The notes: generated by a model not told the origin, from the letters alone. A stretch of 64,000 nucleotides of DNA from Onchidella celtica (GCA_963931925.1 OZ007573.1:34619749-34683748), one strand, 5' to 3'; numbered from the stretch's first letter, positions 23,011 through 35,704 are shown. A program made the numbers and translations.

Positions 23011-23253
23011 GCAAAAAAAAAAGCAGAACAATATACGTTCCTATTGGCACGTTCCTGTTGATGTAAAGCTTTCTCTTTGCCGAAACGCGACTGTAAGTGA
23101 TTCCATGGGGAAAAAACCATGACTATAACTGTAACTTTTTAAACACAATGCACGTGTTTTTTTTTTGTGTGTTAATTTTGCAGCACCAGAGAATGGAAGC
23201 ATTTTGAAACGCATATTTAAATTTTAATGATCTTGTCCACTGCATCCGCGCCG

Positions 23254-23404
23254 CCCCGCTGTTTAACGGAAAAATGGTGTATGACAAAGTAAAATACTTT
23301 TTGCTCCTATAGAGGTGAGGAGAGGAAGAATGCTGTGGACAAGAATACAGAGGCAGGGGAGTGTTTTACTTTGTCACACGCCCTATTTCCGTAAAATAGC
23401 GGGG
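23254..23404. repeat. Hairpin (foldback) repeat, 151 bp
   Basis: Arms of about 44 bp are imperfect inverse copies: CCCCGCTGTTTAACGGAAAA on the left and TTTCCGTAAAATAGCGGGG on the right, with GACAAAGTAAAA and TTTTACTTTGTC inside. Confidence 0.75.
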
Positions 23405-25860
23405 TGTCAGGGGCTGCCAATTAAGTTTTCCCTCCAGATGTAAACCCGCTTTAAGATGTTAAGAATGGTGTGTTATATTTGTTAATTTAGATGCATGGGT
23501 TTATTTGTTCGACTGCATTTTTATAATTTGAGAGGTATTAAATCTAAATCTAAATTCCACTCACACACCAGGTACTAAATAACAAATAGATTAACTGGCA
23601 GACCTGCAGGGTTTAATTACTACTCTAACTACAATAACAAATATGAGTCAGAAACAATATCACAATAATTCATATTAAATTCATAACATATTCAGATTCA
23701 AAGCTATCTAAACGTTCTAAACGTTGATTTACTTCTAATATAATCATTATAATTCCAAATCCTTGTAAATCCTCCACTGAAACACTAAACCATTATTTCT
23801 TCTAATACTAACACTGTCTAAAACTCTAATATAATACTCTACTAATCATTTCATATTTATGGCTTGCCTAGCTCACTATGGAGACACCACATAGGCATGA
23901 TAAATGTTCAGAATTAACAACAAAACCTAGATCTAGTCTCCAGATCTATAGGTAGAGTAGTGTATCTCACAATTTGCTACATCTACAATAAAATTTCATA
24001 TAATATCGATATGTAACTAGATCTATGATGGACTGGCAAATCCCAGTCTCATCACGAACAGTTTTAGGTTTTAAACATCCGTTCCTGGTGATATCATGTC
24101 GTTCTCCATTACAGGATAAGTCTACGTTGAATACGCTCGTCTTCTAGGTCTAGTCTCGACGAAGCGTGTCCCTGATGTTTTCACAACTCACCATTGCCCT
24201 GGCGCTAAGCCAGGTTAAGAATAGAACAGCGTTTTCAATTGCTCAGATTGCCATAGCTGTCAACGAGCGACGCTAGGCATAATAAATTATTCATATCCAC
24301 AAAACTCTCTCGTCAGGCCAGAGATAACGCCGACCACCAGCACAGAGGACGATCTGCATGGAAGTGAAGAAGAAGTAGCACCGCAGGCGCCAGCACGGCG
24401 TTGCGATCTCTACGCCAACCCTCATTGGTTAGCTCTTCAACCGTCAGTGACGTCAGCAAAAAATACAATCCCCTCTTCAAATTAAAACTGGGGCGCTAAT
24501 CTTCCCTCTAAACCTTAACGGCTTTTATTTAACTCTTTACTAGCTACCAATATACATGTTTACTTTTACTTTTCTTATAATTATCAATATACGAAGAGTT
24601 CTATTACTGTTTCAACTTCCGCTATGCTAATTTCCCGTCTATTCTAATTTGTTACTGTTACAAGTTGACATAGCAGACGACAATGTTTTAAGGCCACTCC
24701 AACAGATATCTTGGTTTTTCACAATAGTTACATTCACTCTTAGGCCAACGTATTTAATCTTGACACGGGGTTGTTGCTGTGGTCAAGACTATTAATAGAC
24801 TTTGAGATTATTAACCAAGGTATGGTATTTTGATGTAATGTGATTAGCAGTGAATGAACAAAGAAATAGACAGGAAACTAGAAGCAACAGGTATGTGGTT
24901 TGTTAGAAGAATATTGAGAATATCATGAATGGAGAAACAAAATGAAATGTGTCAGTACTGAGAGACTCATATCTGAAAAGATCATTAAATAAAACAATAA
25001 GACAGAGGCAAATGAATTTCTAGGACACATTTGTTGCCTCAGGAGCCTCGAACATCTAGCTGTCTCAGGGAAGATCAAAAGCAGGAAAAGCAGGACCTTG
25101 TAGACAGAGAAAAACTTTCATTCAAAGGTGAAAAAAGTCTTAATTCACGAATAACAAACAAACGACACAACAACAACTCCATCTTGAGGTTGGCTGATGA
25201 TAGATCCGAGTGGATCACCGAACAAGATCGCCAATGTCTGTTCCAGACAGGGCAACTGATGATGATGATGGTGACGATTAACAGTGATTTAAGGAAAAAG
25301 AAATCTCATGCTTGATGCGACAGAACTTTATGATCAAGTGTGTTTGATCTACCGTGACAACGTTTTAGCATTACTCTAACGTGATCGATTTGGTGCGAGA
25401 AGTGAGTACCTGCCCGTTTTGGGGGAGAAAATGGAGATGACCACTTCTTGCACTGAACCGATGATAATTATGCAACTTTATCATAACAGATCTTTTTTGA
25501 GTTATCACAGCAGATTTTATGACGAAAACAAAATGAAATAAGGGAGGCTGTATTACGTCATGTCGAGTTTTAAGTTTTGAGTTTGGGTTTCACAAAAAGA
25601 ATTAACTAATTACGTATACATTTTATCACATTGGCAGAATTCTCAAAAGTTTGTTTACTAATACTATGGATCTGAAAGGCGTTTTGTACATGAGTATAAA
25701 AGTTCTATCAAGTTGTAGAACTTAGCCTCTCTCAGAAAGGACAGGACGCATTGTGGGTCCACGTTAGAAAATAATTATTCTTTCATTGATGCACAGGCGT
25801 AGTGCTTTCTTTGGATATGCGTGAAAGTTATACATTCAGTCAAAACAAATTGTATTGATA
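23405..25860. other. Stretch without recognised genes
   Basis: The stretch is AT-rich with only short frames. A 94-codon plus-strand frame at 25031-25315 is hydrophilic and unrecognised. A short repeat near 25700-25775 resembles 3455-3540 (TTAGCCTCTCTCAGAAAGGAC versus a similar run). Confidence 0.5.
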
Positions 25861-25867
25861 GTTAGCA

Positions 25868-26483
25868 GTTGCATGTTACACATTCAGGGGGAACTTACGC
25901 TTGAGTAGAATATGGTGTGCAGGGCGGGTATGACCCAGACGGAGTTTACTAAGGACAATTTTAGCTCTCCGATTTTGTTGAGAAGTATGGGTCATGGAGC
26001 CCACAGTCCAAGTTGATCTTGGATAACGTGTAATTTATTTGCGGCTTGTTCATCCCACTTTTCCTGCCATCTTGATTTAATGAAATTATTAAAAGCGGAT
26101 TTACAGTCGATGTGTAGTATTTTCAGATGGTCTGGCTGATGATTTAATGTTTCTCTGGCCAGGGTGTCAGCTGTTGCATGTCCCTTGAGGAGAATTTGGT
26201 CAGGGATCCAACAGTGAACAACTTCGCACTTCCTTTTGGACAGGGTGTGAAGTCGTTGTAGCAGTTTATTGATCTGATGGGTTTTCATATTTGGGTTTAT
26301 CAAAGCCTGGAGGGAAGACAGTGAGTAAGTTTGTAAGAGATTCATTAGGATAGCCGTTGTTTTGTATGCCCGATTCAGCAGTGATGACGTCAACATCATT
26401 TTGAGGTAGGCCACAGACATAATATAAGTCTGGTGGAGCACTGATGCAAGCCTGTCTCGCGTCTGTTTTGTCTCAGTGCGCAA
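25868..26483 (-). pseudogene. Non-LTR retrotransposon RNase H fragment
   Basis: On the minus strand, 26483-25992 stays open and encodes an eroded RNase H domain: LSSLQALINPNMKTHQINKL, then VVHCWIPDQILLKGHATADT, then IKSRWQEKWDEQAANKLHVI. It is homologous to the plus-strand fragment at 8330-8960, including QDQLG[LQ]W. Homology continues past the stop to about 25868. A SINE (26543) sits just beyond. Confidence 0.72.
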
Positions 26484-26542
26484 AGCCTCTCTTTCTGCCA
26501 GCTGATATAAAACAGTTTTGGCGTGCCCAAACTAGTGAGACG

Positions 26543-26893
26543 CGGTGGCCTAAAGGCAAGGTGCTCGCCTCTCATGCCGAAGGTACCGGGTTCAAATCCT
26601 GGTCCGTGCATGTGTGTTGGAATTTTGGGGTTTTTCTCATATTTTGATGTCGAGGATCGAGCACCTAGTTTTCTCGGATAAGGACGAAAAACTCGGAGGG
26701 TCCGTGTGCACATTGCGCATGCTAAAGATACATTGGCAGTTGGAACTCATGAAGAGCAAGCCGTACAGGGCTGCTGCCCGGGCAAAAATTTTGAAAACCT
26801 GATCGCTACCACAACAAGAAAAATAAAACAAGAACATTGAGGTGTAATTGCCAAGTTCAGCGAATCTCCTAAAATAAAGACCAAAACACCCAA
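26543..26893 (+). mobile_element. tRNA-derived SINE, copy 7, tail type II
   Basis: This is the best-preserved head: GGTGGCCTAAAGGCAAGGTG (A-box region) and GGTTCAAATCC (B box). The family core follows, then the type II tail ending CCTAAAATAAAGACCAAAAC. Confidence 0.85.
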
Positions 26894-26983
26894 ACTAGCG
26901 AGACAGTCTTGTTGTGGTCACGCCAGTGTGCGAGGTCACGTGTAGCTCCATAGTTCACATCTCACACCAAAGCCGAGGCATAA

Positions 26984-27204
26984 AACTGTGTTGTCATGTG
27001 TAAGGAAACGGAAATGTCAAAAATCTGTCGAGTAGTAGAAAGAAAGAGTGTTTCCATGCGTACGGAAACGCAAATGTTAAAAATCTGTCAAGTAATAAAA
27101 AGAAAGAGTGTTTCCATGTTACGGAAACGGCGTGAAAACATTCATTCTATTTCACTAATTGAAGGGGTTTTGGCGTTTCCGTTTCCGTGCACATGAAAAC
27201 CCAA
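26984..27204 (+). mobile_element. Foldback MITE family D, copy 1
   Basis: The left end has GTTGTCATGTGTAAGGAAAC with GTCAAAAATCTGTC inside; the right end is the inverse, GTTTCCGTGCACATGAAAAC. An internal ~60-bp unit is repeated in tandem (two copies of AAGAAAGAGTGTTTCCATG). Confidence 0.7.
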
Positions 27205-27257
27205 ATTAATGTGACGTTATTGGTTTTTATAAAACAAAATTTAAAAAAAGAACTATA

Positions 27258-27981
27258 TCTATATTAATAATAGTGAAACCTTACGACAATTGCAGCGCGC
27301 CTTTCGCTACTCCTCTGTTAAGGCTGATTCGGTGGCCCTCAGATTTTATACAACGCTTAGTATAGACTGTCGTCGTGTCCCCGGCACAGAAAAAAAAAAA
27401 TATTAAAATCTCGCAGAACGTTTGTATTAGTTTCTAGGTTTGCGACACATTGGCGTTCGGTCTATTTTTTCGGCAAATTAATGTAACTAAGATTGGTTCC
27501 GGTACACACTGTATCACACTCACAAAACAACTTCCAGTTAGGACTGGTTTGAATGATGAGATTGAGTTCTAAGACTATCAAGTATAAAACTTTGTGTGTT
27601 CTCAATGTGCCTAGAATGGGAAAAAGAAAGGGTCTGGAATTGGGAGATTGACGCTACAGGGCCAAAAGTACAGGTTTGTGTTTTCAATATTATTCCTAGG
27701 AAAATATTATAATATTTCTTTTCCATTAACACATGACGTTATCACTTCCAGCGATGTGCAAACAAACTAACCCGTGCTCAAATCATAGCCATTTGACGGA
27801 TGCTGGCGGGACGCGCAGGACGTCAATGCGCAAAAGGAGAGCAGTAAAACGTATCTAAAAACAAACAAACAAAAATAAATAAAATAAAGCTAAAGTAGCA
27901 GGCAAAATGAAGCAGGTCCATAATAATCACCCAGAACTGAAACTATCGATTTATCCCGGGCAGGGCCGGGAACTCAGCTAG
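27258..27981 (+). mobile_element. Non-autonomous Helitron, copy 2 (long form)
   Basis: It has Helitron hallmarks: a 5' end TCTATATTAATAATAG, a GC hairpin CCCGGGCAGGGCCGGG close to the 3' end, a terminal CTAG at 27978-27981, and insertion between A and T. No Rep/helicase is encoded. It is 724 bp, versus 530 bp for the copy at 15282. Confidence 0.8.
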
Positions 27982-28068
27982 TATATTATATTTGTATGAG
28001 AAGATAGACAGTCTGTGTTAGATTTTCAATATTTAATTATTGCAGATCTGCTTTGGTGAGCGCTTTAA

Positions 28069-28216
28069 GCTGGGTTTTCATGTGTACGGAAACGGCAAGT
28101 GGTGAAATAGCACGTTTTCATGTGTACGGAAATGCCGTTTCCCTACACACGAAAGCACTCTTTCTTTTTACTGCTTGATGGGTTTTGCACATTCCCTTAC
28201 CGTTTCCGTTTGCTGT
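28069..28216 (+). mobile_element. Foldback MITE family D, copy 2 (short)
   Basis: GCTGGGTTTTCATGTGTACG is followed by a nested second GTTTTCATGTGTACGGAAAT, then TTTCTTTTTACTGCTTGATG and CTTACCGTTTCCGTTTGCTG. It shares its ends with 26984-27204 and 43785-44020. Confidence 0.6.
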
Positions 28217-31200
28217 CTTTTTACGCATTTCAAGCCGCAAATATCACAGGGAAATGAAGTACCCTGGACTATAGACAGTGTCATATTTCATTGAACATTA
28301 AATCAGCTAATGGTGTGGCCAACTTAAACGTCCTGAATCTCAAGGAGCTCAGTTTGGCTTCGAGACAAGCACAGGCTGAAAGAATACAGGACGTTTCTTT
28401 TGGAGAAATACAAAAAAAATAAAAAAATGCGTTGTCTGCGCTTAGACGAGTTCACACATCTCAATATAACAGTGACTGTAAGAGCACTGAACAGCTGTTG
28501 GCAGAATTTTGCTTCACCTTTGATTTCTAAACCAATTCATTTTCTTATCAGAATTGCCCCCTCTTATTTTCAATGACTTGTTCATCCCAATTGTCGTGAT
28601 TCTTTTCATTAGAAATTGACGACTATTGTCCTTTTCATGAGTAACGGTTCTTGGAGTGTTCTGGACGAGTGTCATCCTTTTGTTACGTAATTCTCATTAA
28701 AAAAAAAAAAAAGAAGAAGAAATGTGTAGCGCCGAGACGTCAGTTCCTGTTCATTTGCTGCCGGGCTCACCCGTGCTGAAGGTGAGGTGCCGTACCAGTG
28801 CTTGAGCTTCGTCTGCTGTTGCCACGTCCCCCACCTCCCCTTTTCGATTCTTCAGTTCATCTCATGGTTCTTTTTGTAAAGATATATCTTTGCGTTTCAT
28901 TATGTTCATCGGTCTTAGAAAAGTGCACAAGACAGACATCCCGTATTTCTCTTTTGGTACTGGCTCTTTGGACCATCCAGTCAACATACACATAAGACGC
29001 TATTTAGTGATTTGATAAAAACATCACCCCAGCCATTTCTGCAAAAGAAAGCGTTATTGCGCCGAGCGAGGCAATCCACCTCAATCCATGCACTTCCAAG
29101 AGATTTCACTGTGCAGACAGAATTCAATGTCCCGCATGGCAGAAATAGTCCCTCCCGCATTATTTTACTGTATTTCTCCTAGAAAATCGTGCAAAAATAC
29201 ACCATCTATTATTGACATTTCACCCAAGATTTTTAGAATTTGCGGGGTCAAAACAGATTTTTCTCGAAAACTGTCTGTTGGATTTCTCTCAGATTTTGCA
29301 CAGGGTCACATTTCACGCTAAAACATAACGAAGAGTAGACTGATTTTTGGGTTTGCTCCTTTGGCGCGTTGTCAAAGTAAGAGTTTACCATATATATTTT
29401 TTAAAAATCTATAGCATTAAACTGTGAGAAACACTAATAATAATATGACTGTGTGTTCAAATTGAACGGGAAAACGATTGGCGAACTCCATGCACTTAGG
29501 AACATACTATTAAGCAACTTTTAGTTCACCAAAGATACTAGATAATTCTTTTGTCTTTAGACGTTTTAGGAGAATTGTTATTGTTTCATCGACAACGTTT
29601 AATGTCCTCCCAATGCAAGGTTCGAAAACACCCGTTGGTTATGAAACTGTGCATTACTTATCTTTCAGAAGAAACAAAAATCAATAATAATTATATGCAT
29701 TCGGGAACCCATCCCATCCCCTTACCCCCTCCCCATCCCCCACCCCATCCCTCCCCCCAGAAACCGTGAACTGATTCCGACTTTTCTTGGCTGAAAAGCA
29801 GTTCATTATTACATGATTAAACAGTTTTCTGCCTATGAAGTGACGGATAGAGAACAAGGAAGTGTGCCTTTCAAAGAAGAATTGTATTGCCACAACGGAG
29901 AAAGTGTAGTTTTCCTTTGTTATAGTTTGTTTGAAAAAAAACACCGAAAAAAGCAGCCAATTCTTTCAAATTACTCATGTTTTATCAATTTCCCATTGGG
30001 CCTATTTCCTTATAGACAGAATTATGCGTCATGTTTAATGAACCTCCAATTGACATCAGATCAATATAAGAATGGAGTTTTGGCCAATTGTAATGGTGCA
30101 CAGGAACTGATTTTATTTCAACTAAATATCGGAATTTCATACATTTTTCGATAGATCCCTGGGGCCGAAATTACATAATCGAATAATTTCACTGTTCTGG
30201 TTTCAACAGAATTGGAAGTAGCACTTGAAACTGTAATTGACCTCTGCTATCGCTCGAAAAACCGACATTTGAATAGTTGAATAGGTAATATATATCAAAA
30301 AAATAATATGCGATATTTTATTATTTCAAAAATTGCAGCCGAATGGCTCGCCCTTGTCGACACCTATTTTCTACAAATTGTGGAAGAACCATGATAACTC
30401 TCACTAGATAGTTTTTCCGTAGGAAATATTGATTAAATTGAACTAGAAACGACATTCCTTCCGGATACTATTAATTCTTACAAGCGGTTATGTTTATAAT
30501 GAGCGAAAGAAAATCGCGCACTGCGCTATGTCGGTTAATAGGAACCCTTTGTCCAAAAGAGCCTCTGCAAAAGGCACACGATGTACACTTTGTAATAATT
30601 TAGATCTCTCATTGATTCCACTTTAAATAATAATTTTATCTTCGCAGCGGTGAAGTTTTGGGCGAGTCTAATAACTATTTTAAGCCTTATTATCTAAGTA
30701 CCAGCTTTACTGATATTGATTGGCAGATAACAGATACCTAATGTTTCACGGTGAAATTCATCAAACTTTGTGTTTGCAGATCAGCATCTGGACGAGATTA
30801 GAGGTTTTTCTGTGCCTCTGTGTTTATCACGAATCGTGTTGAATAATGGTGCTGTTGATGACTAGCTGCTGAAGAAGGACTTCAAATATCATAAAAGTAC
30901 GAGCTAGTAGCCTTTAATAGTAATTCCAGGCAGTGTTTCTAGAATAATACCATTGAGAACTAAAAGCCTTCTCTAGCCTCAAATCCGACGAAGTGTATCT
31001 GACTTTTTGAAATGGTAATGACAAAAAATAGCTGTGTAATCGCAGATGCATAATGACAGAGCTACCAAGACTCAGCGAATTTGAATACAGTCCCAGAGCG
31101 ACAAGGCGACAGCAGTAAGAGCGTCCAGTAGTCTTTCAAACCGACTAACCGGTCAGCCTACAGCCTCGCCTATTCCGTATAAATCGTCCCACTTTAGCTC

Positions 31201-31299
31201 ACCCCTACCACTTCAGCGTTTTAATAAAGAATTAAAGGAAAGCTGTCGAAAAGAGGGGGCCCGTGGACGGAGAGAAAGAGAGAAAGCTGCAATAATAGA
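28217..31299. other. Stretch without recognised genes
   Basis: The region is AT-rich with scattered short frames (for example 29551-29769 and 29813-30154) that lack recognisable domains or splice context. A C/CCAT-rich tract lies at 29710-29760. Confidence 0.5.
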
Positions 31300-31525
31300 C
31301 GTGGGGCACAATTTGTTTGGTGAGCACACCAGCGAATTTCCAAACATTGTGCCTACAGTATATCAGTAGCAAACTAAACCTAATAGATAATAATGACCAT
31401 ATTGAAAAAGAAGCTCACACTGTAAAAACGCCTCGATTAATTTTATTCAATGATATTATCATCCTGAAAACGATCATCAGTAGGAAATGCGTTGTATTTG
31501 AAATTTTATGCCTTTACTTTGAACT
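31300..31525 (+). repeat. Direct repeat left of the second GPCR
   Basis: It shares ordered blocks with 32668-32880: TTTGGTGAGCACAC, AATGATATTAT and CATCCTGAAAACGATCATCA (TATCCTGAAAACGATCATCA in the second copy), then a similar GAAATG/TTATGC end. Confidence 0.8.
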
Positions 31526-31603
31526 GCTTAGGCCGGAAAGGGGTGTTTTAATTTCTAAAGTATTTCTGTCATTAGATATTTTTCTGTGACAAGTGGACAG
31601 ACT

Positions 31604-32629
31604 ATGGCTGTTATTGGCAATTGGAGCAATGGTACCGAGCCTTTTTCCTCGCCCATATCAAACCATACCATCTACATATTTACTCTCGTGGTTTTTGTTA
31701 CTCTTTTCACTCTCATCTCCGTCTCGGGCATTGTCGCAAATTGTATCAACATTTTCGTGTTTTCCAAAATGAACTCAAAAGAAACAGTCAACATTAGCTT
31801 GTTGGGTCTGGCGGTGTCAGACCTCTGTTTTCTAATAGTGATTTTATTAATGAGTGTTTCCTATTATCCGTTTTGGGACAAATTGGACTTGAATTTTCAG
31901 ATTGTAGACATCAAATATCTCGTCACTGGCTGGCCCCTTTTCTGTTTTAGACTTGTTAGTAATGGAATAACCGCATTCATTTCTTTTGAGAAATGTCTTT
32001 GTATTGCTGTTCCAATGAAGGTGGCTGCCTTTTTAAATCGGCGTCGAGTTAAAGTGGTTCTTGCATCCATATTTGCCTTTGCAGTTTTTGCTGTATTTCC
32101 AGCGTACTTTGAAGCGAGCTTTGGCCTAGAATTTAATCCTGCTAAAAATAGAACCCTACTGGTCTTGGTGTTTCAGGAGAGTAGTGGAATTTTCCGCGCG
32201 GTAACTACGGGAATTTTGTTCCTTATGATTATTGGTGTACAGATCACGGTCATTATTTGTACCTTAATTTTGGTGACCAGTTTGGTTAGGAGCAGCAAGT
32301 GGCGTTCCAAACAAGCCGCGGCATCGGGAATTACCGAAAATTCTACGTCAGCCTCCAGACGGCGCCGAAGAGTCGTCAAAATGGTGGCGTCGTTGTCCAG
32401 CATCTTCATTGTGGCATCGCTCCCAGATGTTGCAGGATTAATAGGCATGACCGTTGATCCTCAGCTAACCAGTGACAGTTCCTTGAATAACCAAACTCTG
32501 ATTTTATTAGGAATGAGTGAGACACTTTTAGCGCTAAATGCATCCGTGAATATTATCGTTTATCTAAAGATGAGTTCAAACTACAAAGAAACATTTAACA
32601 CTTACATTTTGAAGTTGAATAAAGATTGA
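31604..32629 (+). CDS. Class A GPCR, gastropod chemosensory-receptor-like (single exon), paralogue 2
   Basis: The 341-residue intronless seven-transmembrane receptor is clearly paralogous to 21551-22582. They share YYPFW in the first extracellular loop, a GITAF run in TM3, and LNASVNIIVYLKMSSNYKE at the end of TM7 (AINASVNILVYLKMSSKYRE in the paralogue). The first ATG is at 31604; in-frame codons upstream lack an ATG. N6WS, N9GT and N20HT give a glycosylated N-terminus, as expected for a surface receptor. TM1 is near residues 27-54, TM2 61-86, TM3 104-135, TM4 148-170, TM5 199-227, TM6 257-281 and TM7 296-321. The position equivalent to DRY reads E129-K130-C131, so the normally invariant Arg is Lys. 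The gene is flanked by direct repeats. Confidence 0.92.
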   Translation: MAVIGNWSNGTEPFSSPISNHTIYIFTLVVFVTLFTLISVSGIVANCINIFVFSKMNSKETVNISLLGLAVSDLCFLIVILLMSVSYYPFWDKLDLNFQIVDIKYLVTGWPLFCFRLVSNGITAFISFEKCLCIAVPMKVAAFLNRRRVKVVLASIFAFAVFAVFPAYFEASFGLEFNPAKNRTLLVLVFQESSGIFRAVTTGILFLMIIGVQITVIICTLILVTSLVRSSKWRSKQAAASGITENSTSASRRRRRVVKMVASLSSIFIVASLPDVAGLIGMTVDPQLTSDSSLNNQTLILLGMSETLLALNASVNIIVYLKMSSNYKETFNTYILKLNKD

Positions 32630-32667
32630 ATTCTAAAGAATTCCTAGAAATGGCATGCAACAGTGGA

Positions 32668-32880
32668 AGTGGCGCACATTTTATTTGGTGAGCACACATT
32701 GTGCCATAAATGCAGATAATGCCAGTCGCAAACTAACAGAAAATTATGACAATATTAAAAGGAAGCTGACACGGTAACTAATGCATTGGTTAATTTTGTT
32801 TAATGATATTATTATCCTGAAAACGATCATCAATAAGAAATGTGTTATATTTGAAATGTTATGCTTTTACTGAATTTAAC
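32668..32880 (+). repeat. Direct repeat right of the second GPCR
   Basis: It is the diverged copy of 31300-31525 in the same orientation, starting just after the GPCR stop. Confidence 0.8.
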
Positions 32881-33171
32881 AACCTTTAGTTCCTTGAATT
32901 CTAATATTAAGAATTAGTAATTATTTTGTTTTTTCGTCGTGTTACTATGTGTCTCGTAACTATTGCTCCAGAATGAGACAAAACTTCAAGACTTTTTACT
33001 TACATGTATGGAGTCTGAATGAAAGTAAGCCTCCTGAGCGATCTATTAAGTAGTTATGCATTAACTTGCTTTTCACTGACTATATTTATAATTATATTAT
33101 TGTGATATTTGTGTTACACAAAAAAAAAATGGTACATGTACATACTGTTTTGTTCCGTTAAATGTAGTAAC

Positions 33172-33177
33172 AATAAA
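33172..33177 (+). promoter_or_regulatory. Candidate poly(A) signal downstream of the second GPCR
   Basis: AATAAA lies about 540 bp after the stop in AT-rich sequence. Confidence 0.35.
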
Positions 33178-33750
33178 CTGTTTTGTAACTGTCCTGAATA
33201 TTTATTTCTCAGTACGTGTAGAATATCTTATGTTGATATAGTACAATGGTCCAATGAAATATCTCTAGCACATCTATGATCTTTCAGTTTTATAAACCTT
33301 TTTTAATTGACAGTGTAGCAGTATATTGCATGTCACAAAAAAAGGGGTGCAGGGCTTGGAAGTTAACACAGTTGTTTTGATCATTGAAATGTCGTCAAAT
33401 AGATCTGTTTAGTCGTTTTCTTGAATTTCTTAATAGTTCAGATTGTTCAGCAATGGTGCATTGATGCATTTTGGCTAGCCGCCTATCTATGTCAACTATG
33501 TTTATGATCTGTTAATTACATAATATATTGTCTTTCTTCGATATCTGGAAAGAAAAGGAAATGGTAGGAGGAGGCGTATAATTTTCTATGTATGTATTGT
33601 GAAATAAAGTAAGGGAGAACTTTTCTGCAACTTCCTTCTGTATCTCAATATATCTTGGGTTGTACTGCAATGGTGCACTGTCGGTTCTCTCCAGTGCACA
33701 ACGTCAATATAGCCAGCGAAGTACCTCAGCCACCTTTATCATCTCGACCT

Positions 33751-33992
33751 GTTAGAATGACAAGGTTCTATCTCGACTTTTTAGCTGAGCTGAGTTACAA
33801 ACTACACATCACTTCTACAGGCCTTTTCGACTGTGTGTCAAAGTATCAGGAAGATTCGGTGTGTAATTTGTAAGTATTACTAAAAAGAAGAAAAAGCCGT
33901 TCCTCTAAATGCTATGGGCATAAGAAATTTCAATCATCAATTTCTCAAAAGTTGAGGAAGGGAGCTAGAAGTAGAACCTCGTCATTCTAAGG
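33751..33992 (+). mobile_element. MITE family C, copy 1
   Basis: The ~242-bp element has inverted ends GTTAGAATGACAAGGTTCTA and TAGAACCTCGTCATTCTAAG. It is homologous along its length to 43079-43322 (shared GTGTGTCAAAGTATCA and GTGTAATTTGTAAGTATTAC). Confidence 0.8.
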
Positions 33993-34317
33993 GGACATTC
34001 TGTTGCACATTAATATACCCTGACCTGTCCTAAAAGGAAATTGCCATAACGCATTCCCGTTTACACTGGAGTGTACTACAGCATTAATATCCATATTTAA
34101 TGATCCTTGGCCCGTATGTATGTTCTGGCACAAGTATTAATCCTTTCTTGTGCAATTTTAATATTTATCACGACAATGTCTTTTCTTGATCAAGTGAGAT
34201 TGCTGCAGATATAGGATTTTTGGTTTATATGAGGTGATCCAAAATTGGGACACGCCTTGGTGGAATTACGCATTTTTTCCCTCTTCATTCGTTCTTGCTT
34301 TCTCTGTGTCCGCCTCT

Positions 34318-34560
34318 CTGTGTCCCTTCCTCTCTCTCTCTCTCTCTCTCTCTCTGTCTTCCTCTCCGTCTCTTTGTCTGTCTGCCTGACTGTCTATCTC
34401 TCTGTCTGCCTTTCTCTCTCTGTCTCCTTCTCTGTCTTTTTGTCTGTCTGTCTCTCTATTAATATATATTCTCTGTCTCTCTCGCTGCCTCTTTGTCTGT
34501 CTGTCTGCCCCCCTCTGTCTTCCTGGCTGTCTCTTTGTTTGTCTGCCTGTCTCTCCCTCT
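34318..34560 (+). repeat. CT/CTGT low-complexity tract
   Basis: It is a long pyrimidine tract of TCTC, TCTG and TGTC units, followed at 34667-34712 by (CA)n and (CT)n. All frames appear open only because of the composition. Confidence 0.95.
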
Positions 34561-35099
34561 ACTTTATTACCAGCTTCTCTGGCAAACGTCGAAGCACAAA
34601 AGAAATATATTTCAAATTCATTGCTCAAATATCATCAAGACAGTGTGTGAAAACATGTTAAATCCACATACACACACATACCCACACACACACACACACA
34701 CTCTCTCTCTCTAATTCCTACCTCACATGTTCATAATCATAAACATTTCTTAAAAACATACAAGTCCTATTGATTAATGTATGACTAAATCATTTATTTA
34801 AAATAAACTTTGTGTGTACACATAATCATGATTCATAAACCTCTCAATATCAACACTTCACATAAACACTCTTTCATTTCTGTGACATGATTCATAAACT
34901 TAAATTACGAATACTATGACCAATGGCTAAGAGGTATGTTCATGTCCCCACCTTCTGTGGTAATCTCTAAACAGATAAGGGTCAGTCTATTTAAGACCTA
35001 ACCAGAAATAATAATTAATATACAATTTTTTCTGCGCTCTCTGCTTATGTAATGCTGTTGGGTGAGTGAGTGAGAAATGGAGATATAAGGAGACACAGT

Positions 35100-35318
35100 G
35101 AGAGCCAGAGAGAGAGAGAGAGAGAGAGGCAAAAAGAGGCACAGAGAGGAGAGACAGACAGAGAGTGAAGGAGAGAAGAGAGAAACGCGGGAAAAAAGAG
35201 AGACTGGCAGCGTGTGTGTGTGTATGTGTGTGTGTGACAATGACACACACACACACAGAGCGAGCGCGAGAGAGAGAGAGAGAGAGACAGACAGAGAAAG
35301 AGAGAGAGAGAGAGAAAT
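35100..35318 (+). repeat. GA-rich low-complexity tract with (GT)n/(CA)n core
   Basis: AGAGAG arrays surround a central GTGTGT...CACACA stretch at 35212-35258 that can form a hairpin. Confidence 0.95.
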
Positions 35319-35704
35319 TGCCTTGTCTTGCCTTGTCCCGGGCGCTGGCAACCCACGCTATGCCGCTGTATCATGCAATCACATTCGGAAATCTGAAATC
35401 GTCATATCAGTTGACATGGCTTTATTCATCAGTGTCAAGTTCTCATCTTCATCTTCTTTTTGCCTCTATAGCTTCAAACATACACATGCTTTAAATCATT
35501 TCATATTCATACAGTCTCACAGGCACTATCTTGTACACAGATAATAAATCAATCGTTTAAAAACAATGTAAGAAAACATTCAGTGACTAGACCAGGATTT
35601 CCCAAGCTTTTGGGTTTTCAGTTTGATTTTGGGTATAAAGGCGTGCTGGCACGACAGGGCCATTTTGAAAACTTTCGCGGTCTTTTTTGGGGTACCTTAC
35701 TGTA

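Noticed and set aside
25031..25315. A 94-residue hydrophilic plus-strand ORF
   Set aside because: There is no recognised domain, no splice or promoter context and no homologue in the window; its length is expected by chance.
34245..35544. Ser/Leu- and Arg/Glu-rich frames
   Set aside because: They are translations of CT and GA low-complexity tracts on either strand.
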